The notes under the pieces are model-generated. The model was not told where the DNA came from. It made no database searches and was given only the letters and a program-made list of their open reading frames with translations. A stretch of DNA of 64,000 nt from Eudorina sp. 2006-703-Eu-15. Lineage: Eukaryota; Chlorophyta; Chlorophyceae; Chlamydomonadales; Volvocaceae. The stretch covers positions 1,654,594-1,718,593 of the forward strand of contig BDSI01000009.1 of assembly GCA_003117195.1 (NCBI GenBank), read 5' to 3'. Shown here in pieces: positions 16,865 to 26,539 of the stretch; position 1 is the first letter of the stretch; each line of letters opens with the position of its first letter. A program made the translations under genes and the position numbers.

Positions 16865-19800
16865 GCACTGCTCCCGTCGTACTGCGCTCTGCGCGCGCGC
16901 GTTGGTGCGCCTCACCTCCGTTCCAAAGATGACTTTGCCGTTCCTCAGGATCCGCACCCCGCTGTCGCCCACGTTGGCGATCTCCAGCTTCTTGCCCGGC
17001 TTCATCAGCGCCATGCACACCGTGCTGCTGCCCTTCAGGTAGGTGCGGTACTGCGGGTGCGGGCGGGGATGGCGGTATGAGATGGGTATGGAAAGTTGGT
17101 AGGGGGGCACACCGGGGTTGTATGGTGTCAAGCGAGTCCGAGCCGGCGGCAGCGGGGACGTGTCACCAAAACCGCTGCCGCATCAGTGAGGCCGCCCACA
17201 CGGGGGCCGACACGAAGCAGTGCGCGACCGGGCGCGAATCTGCATGCACCTGCGCCGCCGCCGCCGCCGCGTCACGCGGCTGGGCTGCTGCGAGCGGCGA
17301 GTGTCAGGGAGCCCCCCGGGGGCATCGTCGGTGGGTGTGGCACCGACTCCGGCGCAGCAACTGGCGGCGAACATCGGTCGAGGAGGCGGTAAGCCCCCTT
17401 CCCCCGGGTAGAGAGTCAGACGATCATCAACTGGGGGGGCACCGACCCGTGCTCCCGGCCCATTGCACCCGGCCCACCTGCGCGTAGCGGATGATATCCT
17501 GTGCGGACATGGCCCCCCGGGCCGCCTCGTACGCGTCCGCGGCGTACCGCATGAGCGTCCTGAGCACGTGGAGGCGGCGGCGGGAGGTATGCGAAGGGGG
17601 CGTGAGGGAGCTCAGGAGTAGAGGCAAGCACGGCAATCGAATGGGCGGCGGATAAGAGAAGGGGGAAGGTTCAACGAAGTTGCGACGGAGGGCAGCCCTG
17701 CTTTTCGCATGGCACAATAGTGGCGCGCACACCCCCGCGCCGTCGATCCTCGCGCGCCACTGTGCGATGCGAGCAGAAGGGCCGTCCTCCGTCGCAACTC
17801 CGCTGAACCTTCAATCCTGGCGCGCGTGCCCCTGGGCTCCCTGCACCAGCTCGAGGACTGGAGTGAGCGAGGGGGCAGCAGCTTCAGCAACCTCTTAAGC
17901 GTCGCTCTCAGGCGACTTGGCGGCTGTCCTGCTGGCCACGTGCTCATGTCGGTCCAGCAACGGTCGGCCTCGGGCCAGCGCCTCGCTTTCCCGTGCAGTC
18001 CTCGGAGCCAGGCCGCACTAGACCTCTTGGAGGCCTCTCCACCGCCCCAGACCCAGCCGCTGCCCGTGCCGCTGCCCGTGCCGCTGCCCGTGCCGCTGCC
18101 CGTGCCGCTGCCCGTGCCGCTGCCCGTGCCGCTGCCCGTGCCGCTGCTCATGCCGATACCCATGCCGGTGCTCATGCCCGCGCCGCTTGTGGTGCCTGGT
18201 CCCGCTCGGTCACAATCAACTCACCGGGGGTACTCCGCGGGGTCGATGCCCTCGTCCGCCCAGCCGCTGACGCCGTCGGCCACACCCACACCGCCCAGCC
18301 CCACGCGGCTGATGAAGTAGGCGTCCTGGGGGTGAGAGGGTGAGAGGGACAGCGACCCAGCCGGGCGCACGCAGGGGATGACGAGCAGAGTCGGCGGGAA
18401 ACGACGGCGCCGGTCGCGGCAGTGAAGTGCGCGCGGCCGCGACAGACAGCGCGACACAGAGCAACGGAGAGGCAGGCAGGCAGGCAGGCAGGCGGGCAAG
18501 CAGGCAGAGGAGGAGGCAGGCCCAGGCCGGTGCTGCGACGCGATTTGGGTACTGCAGTGATCCGCTGCAGGCCCTGCAACCCCCAAATCGCGATCACTGC
18601 AGTGGCAGCGGAACGCACGGGCCCAACGGCAACAACGCGGAGAGGCGCGCAGCAGGCAGGGTGCACACGGGGCTGCTCGCGAGGGCGGCCAGACCCAGCC
18701 CAGCCCAGCCCAGCCCAGCCCAAGCCCCCCTCACCTCCCCGCCCTTGTCGACCTTGTCCACGTGTGGGATCATGTGCGCGCCCGCCACCAACCGGACGCA
18801 GCCCGGCGGCAGGGGGGGCGCCGCCGCAAAGGAGCCGACCAAGCCGCTGAGCAGCCCTGTGAGCAGACCCATGCCGCTGGTCCCCGCAACCGGCGCGGGC
18901 GCGATCACCGCCGACAACAGCGAGGTCTGTGCCGCCCCGTTGGCCCCGCGAGGCTCGTCGGTGCCGTTCGTCGCATCCGGTGTGCTGCCCGCGCCCGAGC
19001 GGCTCTGCGACTCCGGCGTCTTTGCTGCCGCCGCGGCCGCCGCAGCCGCCGCCTTCCGCAGCTGCTCTGTGAGCCCACTGCCGACTGTCCCCAGCCCCGA
19101 AACCAGATTGCTTGCGAGCTGTGTGACGGTCGGCTGCAGACCCGGGGCAGCGGCGGCGCTGCCGCCGGTGCCGGCCTCGCCGTTGGCCTGCCCGTCGAGC
19201 TTGGGCAGCTGCTGCAGCAGCCGCGCCGCCGTCTCCGCCAGCGCCTCCGGCGACAGGCCCAGCGCCGCGGCGTTCTGCTGCAGCGCCTGCACCGCGGCAC
19301 GTGTCTGCTCGATCGCCTGGGCCGCCTCCAAGGCAGCATTGCGCGCGGCAGCGACGGGATCGACCTGCAAGCACAGGCAGGGGTAAGAGCGCAGGAGTAG
19401 GCAGGGAGTTTGGGTACCGGGGGTAAGGGATTATGGCAGGGATTATCGCAGCAGATGACATCGGAAGTGATGGTCACAGCCCGCGGTGTCAGCCCGGTGG
19501 CCCCGGGCATCATACCACATATCAGGGACAGGACTGCGTCATACAACCCATCGTATGACTTCGGCAACCTGCGCTGTATCCTCAATGGGTTGCGTGAGGG
19601 AGAACAGGCGCAATGCGCATCCCGTGCTACACGCACACTCACACTCACTTCTAGCGGCTCAGTTTTTTACACTCGCAAGACACACATTTGTGGGAGGGCA
19701 GGATTTGAGGGAGGGCAGCCCACCGGCAGACGAATGATTCCTTATTCGTACACCGTACCTGCGAGTCAGCCGACGCCCCGGACGCTGGCACCAGCGACAT

Positions 19801-22800
19801 CGGGCGCGGGCGCTGCCGCCGCCCCCGGCCCTTTCCGCCCTTCGCCCCATCGTCGTCATCATCCTCGGTCTGCTCCTCCGCCTCCAACAGCGACAACGGC
19901 CCAGCGCCGCCGCCCCGGCCACCCCTGTTGACGGGCGTGAGCGGCAGGTTGCCGCGCAACATGTTGAGCACGGCATCCGCGTCGGAAGCCCTACGGAGGA
20001 GGTCTTCCGCCGCCGCGCCGACGCCGCCCAGCCCGCCGGATAAGATCGAGGACGCCACCGGCGTCGCCGGCAGCGGCGGCACTGCCGGCGCGACACCCGC
20101 GTCCGCGGCGCCGTTGCCTGCCCCAGCGAGGTACGACGGTGGCGGCGGCGTCGCCGGCAGCGCCGGCGGCACGCCGTTGCCTTTCTCTTCCTCATCGTCT
20201 ACGCTGGACAAGATTCCCTGTGGCGCGGGCGTCGCTGGCAGGCTCGGGAACGGCCGCGCGCCGGCGCCGGTGCCGTTTGCGGCCCCAGGGACCTTGCCGT
20301 TGGCCGCATTCGCCGCGCGCAGCTGCCGCAGCAGCGCCGTCGACGGCTGCTCGCCACTGGTCGCCGCGCCGCCACCGCTTATGCTGCCCATCGCGCTTTC
20401 CGTGGGCAGAGACTGGGACAGATAGGACGACCGACTGTCATAACTACCCTGTCGGTCAACGCCCATCGCCGCCGTCGCGCCCAAGCGCACCGTCACGCCC
20501 GGGGAGTTGTCGTCGTCGGCGATGCCGGGCATCATCGCAGGCCCCGTACCGCTGGTAAGCCGCTCCGCGATACTGTACAGGCTCTCACCGCTACTGCCGC
20601 CAACCGAGGTGCTCCCGACGTTAACGGCCCTAGCGCCCGCGGGGCCCCCAGCCGGCGGCGGCGCCGCAGCCGCTGCCGCTGAAAATGCTGAAACCCCTGG
20701 CCGTGCCTGGCTGCCGCTGCCAGACCACGAAACGGAGACGGGCTGTGGTGGCGGCGTCGCTGCGCCTCTGCCCCCCGCCGCACCGTTCGATACGACCGCC
20801 TCTTTCATCGCCCTTTCACCGTTGCCCCCATTGCCACACTCGGCGCCGCCGGCGCTCCCGCCGCCGGCCCCGCCGGCGCTCGATGCAGTCTTAGAGCGGC
20901 CCTGACTCCATGCCGCGTCCCAGGCGTCAACCAGCCTGTCGAAATCCGCGTCAGTCAATGGCTCCGCCGCCGCGGTCGGGGGTTGCCCCTCTTCACGGCT
21001 GCTCCCAGCGCCCATGGTTACCGCTGCTGTCGAACTGCTCTTCTTCTGCCTGTCGCCGCTGCCCGTGCTGCTGCCGCTCCTGACGTCGCCAGGTGCACCG
21101 GCTGTCTCCGATGGGCCCCCTGTTGTCGCAGTTGCTGCTGGTACCGCAGCCGGGGCCTTGTAATCACGCCCTGAAGGTGTAGAAGGCGCGTCGGCCTCAG
21201 ACGCAAGTGGCGCGGGCGCGGCCGCCTCTGCTGCTACTGGCACCGGTGACGCCTTCGCCTGCCGCTGCGGCTTGGCCTCCGCTCCGCCGCCCTCTCGAGC
21301 GACCGACTTCACGCCGCGTTTCCCCTCGACCGGGTCTTCGGCCTTCTCCGGCGGCGCCTTAACAGGCTCCTTGCCACGGCGCGAAGCTAGGAGTCGAGCA
21401 AAGCGGGAGCTTATGCTGTCCTCGTCCGCCGGTTTTTCCTTCTCCGGCTCCTGTCCCGATGCCTTGGCTTCGCTCGCCTCGACCGGAACCTGCACCTTGA
21501 CCTGGTCTGCCTCCTTGGGTGCAGTTACAGCCTCAATTCCCCGTGCCTGCACCTCCTGCCCGCCTGCTGCTACTACTGTGGAGGCCGCGTCTGCAGGCGC
21601 CGGACTCACTGCGCTCTGCTGCTCGTCAGGCCCACTGAGTAACTGCCGCCACGAAAGACGGCGGCTTGCGGTGCTCGCCGCACTTCCCGACGGCTCTGCA
21701 GCCCCTGGATCAGTAGCGTCGCTCTTGGCCTCTGCTGGTGCTGCTGGCTCCGCTGCCCGGCTGGCCTCCTCCGTGCGCTGTCCTGTGCTCGCGCTTCCTG
21801 GGGCAAAGTCAACTTTCGACTCGTCCACAGATACTGGAACTGCCGCTGCGCGCGCCTCGGCCCTCTCCCCGGCCGCTGTCGCTGCCGGCTTGACGGTTGC
21901 TACCTCAACGACTGCTGGGACAGCCGCAGGCTGCGCCTCCGCCCTGACCTCTGATGCTGCCCCTCCGGCTGGCCCGCTTGTCGCCTGCGACTCGGGCCGC
22001 GCCGCCGCCGCCTGTGTGACGACCGGCTGGCCTAGCTCAGTGGCTGAAGCTGCAACGACAAAGGACCGCTCTGGCTCCGCTGCGCTGCTGCCGCTCTTGC
22101 TGCTACCGGCCTCACTGCCGCTGGCACTGCTGCCGCTGCTGGCGCTGCTAGCCTCTTCACGTGCGGCGAAGGCCAAGGGCTCGCCCTTGGAGGCTGCTGC
22201 CTCCCGGATGCTCCGGGCAATGCCACCTGCCGCCGCCTGCGCCTCTGATGCAGCCGCCGCCGCGGCTGCTACTTCCGGCCCCGGTTTCTCCTGCTGCCCC
22301 TGCTGCGCCTCGTTCGCTGCACCCGACAGCAGATGCCGCCAGCTTCTGACCGCACTGCTGCGCTCGCTGACGCCTCCTTTTACAGGGGGCTGCAACGGCT
22401 GGCTGACCGCTGCCGCACCGTCGTCGTCCCTGGCGACACCTGCGACTCCTCCCGCGCGCTCCTCTTCCCTGGCACTGTGAACGTGAAACCCGGCACCGTT
22501 CCCGTTCGACGGCTTCCCCTTCTCCGCACCAGCCGCTGCTGCCACTACCTCAGCCGGTGCCGCCCCAACCCTGACGACGTCCTGAGCCGCGGTACGCCTG
22601 CTGGGGTCCTCCGCACCGTCTGCGTCTTCCGCGGGCGCACTGCCACGCTGGCTGCGGCTGCTGCTGCTGCTGCTATCGCTAGCACCCGAGCCCAGGAGCT
22701 CCTGCAGCTCGCGGAGCGCCTCTGCCTCGAGCGCCTCCGCTAGCGACCGCTTGCCGCCGGCGACCGCAGGAGCTGCGTGCGAAGTCCCTCCTGCAGCCTG

Positions 22801-24708
22801 CTTGCGCTCCGCGGGGTAAGCCTGTTGTGCGGGCCCCGACGCTGCCGCGGCTGCGCTGACCTCTGCTAGCGCCTTGGCTAGGAGCCTGGCTGCTGCTGCG
22901 CGCTTCTGTCGCGCCGCGACGGAGGCGGCGGAGACGGGCTCGGTGGCTGTGACACGCTGGTCGGAAGTCCGCGACCAAAAGCCGTCGACCCGCAGGCCAC
23001 GGACACCGCTCGGGACCTGAAAGGGTGAGTGGGATCTGTGAGTCATATTTTGGCGTCATGCAAGGGCGGCTTGAGCGGTATTTGCCCCTCGTCCCCGCGG
23101 GAGGTAATTTACCAATGAACGGGCATCCATCAGGGTTAGCTCAGATCGCCTGCGGGCCGGTCCTTTCAAACACGAAAGCAACACGCATCGTTTCCCGGCC
23201 TACTGATACAGGCACAACCACCACCTCTTGACAGAATGCGACGCACCAGGAAAATGGTATTGTCGCCCATTGTGTCCCCCCTCTTCCTACACCACTCTAG
23301 TCAACATGCCGCAATCGGGCTGTTTGTTGCTAAGCAACCATACTGTCGTTGTGCTGGTGTGCTGGCTGTCAGGTAAACCCACGGCAACGCATCCTACATC
23401 GTGTGCGCCCACCCCGCAATCCCATCCCAGCGGTTCCGGTAAAAGTACCTGCCGACCCAGATGGCAACCACAAGCGCTGACCCCCACCTGGAGGATACGA
23501 TTGGCGCCTGGCTCCCAAGAGACGATGTCGTTCCCAACGGCGACCACACACTTGAACTCGTATGAGCCGGGTCCTAGGAGCAGCTCCCCTGTCCAAACGT
23601 GTCCGTCAGTCCACTTCAGCTCGTGCGCGTGATCTGCTTGCCAGTCCCCGAACGTTGACCCGCTTCCAACGACCTGTAACCAGGATCAAGCGACCCAGGG
23701 AGCTTAGGTCCAGGCAGGAGGCGTGGCTTTCCGAGGCAGGGGGCGTGGCTTTCCGAAGCATGCCGTACTATATCTAATAATCATCCGATTGAAGGGTGGG
23801 AGTGGCAGCATTGGGAGGCCGATGCATCGGAAATGTGAGGTGGCGCAGACGTCAGCCAGGCCAGCAACCCGTCCACCAACAACACTGCATGTGGCAATGC
23901 CTCCGTGGGGGGCACAAGCCCACCCGTGCCGCAGGGCTGCATCTAGGCACAAGATCCACTGCCTTTTAAATTGGAGTCTCACACCAACAGAATCTATTGA
24001 ACATGTCCCGCCTGCTTGCCGCGTGCACGGGATAGCAGTTGCTGGCACTCAATCATACCAGCTACGAGCCAGCATAAAAATTGCTTTAGCTTGAGCAATG
24101 GCAGCTCTATGTTGAGCACCTAGCTGCTCATGTAGAACTCGGTCCAAGGGCAGTGGCCTCGTATCACCGGGACACCTTCCGCCGCCAAGCTTGCTCCCCT
24201 TCCCGATTCTGCACTCGCCTGCATGACCTCTTACCTTTAGCACCTGACCGAAAGCAACCTGATGCTGAAAACAGAGACGAACTTTGATTGCGGTTGCTTC
24301 CTGCAAAAGAGCCACCCTTGATTATATCCAAAACCAGGCGAACCGGTCGCAAGATGTGAAGGTATCAGACATACCTGAGAAGCAACAGGCGCAGCTTGCC
24401 CAAGCTGCAAGCCACGAACAACACCTCTCTCTGGCCTCGTCTTGATGAAGTGCCTGGAGGTCAAGGCCTGTTGATGGCCTGCAGCTCGGCAAGAATACTT
24501 ATAAAGCGTTTCATGTTTGCCAAGGTAAAGGATTATAACTGCATGGCAGGGAATTCCTCTGACCAGATTCGCGTTGTGGGACGGTCCGGAGCCCTAGTAA
24601 GGCAGAAGGTGTTGCACGTGGCCTCAAGATACAGGTTATGCATGTAAAACGGATAATATCCCTCCCATTGTTGGCTGCACGTCCTTGGCAAGGCCTCGAG
24701 ATAGTCAT
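15899..24708 (-). CDS. CBM20 starch-binding domain fused to a PTC7-type PP2C protein phosphatase
   Basis: Resolved exons, all in phase: 24478-24375, 24300-24235, 23673-23488, 23016-19759, 19364-18735, 18325-18225, 17559-17478, 17050-16916, 16612-15899. The first exon is tentative (ATG 24708, exon to 24681), giving about 1,767 residues. CBM20 covers about residues 48-130: IKVRLCFQHQVAFGQVLK, VVGSGSTFGDWQ, LKWTDGHVWTGEL, YEFKCVVA, WEPGANRILQVPSG, with the binding-site Trp pattern intact. A linker of about 1,086 residues, rich in Ala, Ser, Gly, Pro and Glu, lies in one exon. The catalytic domain (about 1395-1767) has KVDKGGEDAYF, VGVADGVSGWADEGID, LKGSSTVCMALM, IANVGDSGVRIL, ATDGLFDNVFDEEI and MDDCTVLVAFV. 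All metal-binding Asp positions are present. A Gly/Ala/Thr insertion splits the last two motifs. PTC7-type phosphatases are organellar Ser/Thr phosphatases. With CBM20 this one should dock on starch or glycogen, so a plastid starch-granule role is inferred. Confidence 0.88.
16838..16864. repeat. (AC)n(AT)n microsatellite in a PP2C intron
   Basis: A compound dinucleotide run lies in the intron between exons 17050-16916 and 16612-15899. Confidence 0.8.
17663..17814. repeat. Long imperfect hairpin in a PP2C intron (MITE or small-RNA precursor candidate)
   Basis: Arms of about 65 bases (17665-17730 and about 17749-17813) are inverted copies with roughly 85-90% match by eye. They share GAAGGTTCA, GTTGCGACGGAGG and GTGGCGCGC blocks in order, with a short loop of about 20 bases. 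It lies inside the intron 17560-18224. Volvocine miRNA precursors are often long intronic hairpins; a MITE-type insertion is the main alternative. Confidence 0.65.
18057..18150. repeat. 12-bp tandem repeat GCTGCCCGTGCC
   Basis: About eight perfect head-to-tail copies lie in the same intron as the hairpin, followed by decayed copies up to 18180. Confidence 0.85.
18538..18606. repeat. Compound inverted repeat in a PP2C intron
   Basis: CGCGATTTGGG then CTGCAGTGATC on the left are matched on the right by CCCAAATCGCG then GATCACTGCAG. Each block therefore has its own inverted partner, but the order is A-B-A'-B', which allows two mutually exclusive stems. It lies between exons ending 18735 and starting 18325. 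Confidence 0.6.
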
Positions 24709-25231
24709 GGCGCAAGCATTCCGTGAGGCGCTTCAGGTGTACAGAAGCGCACACTATTTCCTAATGTTTATTTCCACGAGATGGCTGGAGGTCATTCAAA
24801 GAGCGCTATGCAAGCAAATGACTTAGGCTGAATTTCAGTTGCGACCCGGTGGACGACGAACGGCTATAAATGCAACATCTCTCGCCATTACAGCGTATAA
24901 TGCATGTGTGATTCTTCTGTATTTGTCAATCCAAGAATCAAAAGTCGCTTTGCTTCCTTAAATTTGCGTATCTGACGGGTACAGACGCCGGAGGGTTTGG
25001 GCCCTCCGTGCATACGGCAACGTCGGAGCCAAACGCGCAGGATAAGGTCCTCAAAAATTTCCTTCAAATTATATTTGGGCCTCTAGCACTATGGCCTTGT
25101 CAGAAAAAATGTGTTGCGCCACAAGGTGCATATGCAACGCCTGACCTTGGCGTCAAGAACGCGACAAAGGGCTCGCGCATCCGCCGGCACAGGTGGCGTG
25201 TGCGAAATGGTGTCAAGGAGATAAGGTGCTC
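24709..25231. other. AT-richer upstream region of the CBM20-PP2C gene
   Basis: This holds the presumed 5' flank of the phosphatase gene. Base composition is visibly less GC-rich than the exons. I see no exon, RNA gene or clear promoter box. Confidence 0.35.
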
Positions 25232-25548
25232 TCATCCCGTGTCCTCAAACAGCTCTCTTCGCCTCTCTCGGCGCAGCTGCGCGCGTGCTCTGCGCTTTTT
25301 TAGGCCTAGACAGTCGCTTAGGTCCTCCGAGCCTGCAGTCTTATCAATGTAACGTTGCATGGTTTTTGGGTCACTTCCTTGCAGTGTGTTACTCCTGCAA
25401 ACCCTACGCCCTTCACGCGGCAACCCAGCGGGAAGCGTGGACCCTGCCATGGCCCATTGCGTGACCCGCTCTTGCATCTTGGAGCGCATCTGCTGGCGCT
25501 TCCTTGGCGAACTGGGCCACGACGATCCCTCGTCGGTGGGCCACGGGC
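25232..25548 (-). CDS. Candidate terminal exon of an unrecognised basic protein
   Basis: An open frame of 105 codons starts at a good acceptor (CTGCTCTGCAG) and ends in a stop at 25232. Its product is strongly basic near the end: MRSKMQERVTQWAMAG, then LGLKKRRARAQLRRERRREL, then a short acidic tail. The Lys/Arg-rich helix suggests nucleic-acid or ribosome contact, but I do not recognise the family. Upstream exons were not resolved. It could be the 3' exon of a small gene wedged between the PP2C and SET genes. Confidence 0.35.
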
Positions 25549-26337
25549 CTGCAGAGCAGCCCGCAGCGGCAGGGATGCCGGGGATGCCGAAAATATTTGG
25601 GGCGACGAAGATATCCCATCAGTATCGAAGTGCCGCCGTCTGTTTCAGCCGTTGGTGCAAACCATCGGCCCAGACCCCGGAGCACCCTCCCGCTCCGTGA
25701 AAGGCCTAGTACATTTGGCTGACTCCGAGGCGTTTTCGTGTTGCACCTTTGAAGCTCAACCCATGTGTGGGGCGCTGGCCCCGAAAGCCGAAACCCCAAT
25801 CCTGGAGCACGCACGGCATGCCGTACATACGTCATGTGACAACCGCTTGTGTGGCCCAACGGTCTCAGTTACCTTGAGGCTGGGGGCACCGTGCACCTGC
25901 CCGCAGCATCCCGTCGTCCCTTACCCGCGTCGTGGCTGTCGACGGAGGCCCTTTACGAATGCCCCGCCGCGCACGACGGGTGTACGAGAGCCCGGACAGT
26001 ACGGCAGCGGGGACATCTTCTTGGACGAAGGCCATCTAGCGGCTTCCACCTCTCGCTTTCTGTCGCTCCTCGTTCTGGTTCTCGAGCGCCCGTTCTCGAG
26101 CGCCGCGAACCGACAATAGCTCACTCCCTACACCGCGCCTCGGCGATCGGCGCCCGCGGCGATTGGAGGAACCAGATAAAGATTCCCACGTGCTACCCAG
26201 CTACCGGGCGAGTAGACCATTCAGGCCCCTCCGCTGCACCGCAGCGCGCCTGGGAGAAACAAGCTTACGCGTATGATTCCAAACGCTTCGACTCACCGCA
26301 CGAAAACTCCACCTCTCCTACCTCATGAGAAGGACAG

Positions 26338-26373
26338 CGTTACAGTGGACGCCGCGGGTCATCGGTGACAGCC
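26338..26373 (-). repeat. Copy of the GGGTCC-CTGTAAC dispersed element, minus orientation
   Basis: Read on the minus strand this is GGCTGTCACCGATGACCC then GTCCACTGTAAC. It shares about 35 bases with copies at 27564 and 36138. Its TGTAA lies about 200 bp after the SET gene stop and is the nearest candidate poly(A) signal for that gene. Confidence 0.7.
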
Positions 26374-26539
26374 TTAGATCGTCCTCACAACACACTGCAA
26401 GACGACTCCTCACTGTTGCGCACTGACATTGGTATTCTAAAGACTCCCACCAAGTACCGATGCTGGAGCCACCCACCGGTTCTGGAGCCACCCACCGGTT
26501 CTGGAGCCACCTACAAAGATGTGTCAGATCGTTGCGCCG

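Noticed and set aside
18172..19461. 429-codon minus-strand frame overlapping the PP2C exon 19364-18735
   Set aside because: It is the wrong frame. The alternative frame closes in phase with flanking exons and carries the PTC7 lead-in and KVDKGGE; this one is Arg/Gly noise and runs across an intron.
21272..22480. 402-codon plus-strand frame
   Set aside because: It is antisense to the disordered exon of the CBM20-PP2C gene and mirrors its Ala/Ser/Gly bias. No domain.
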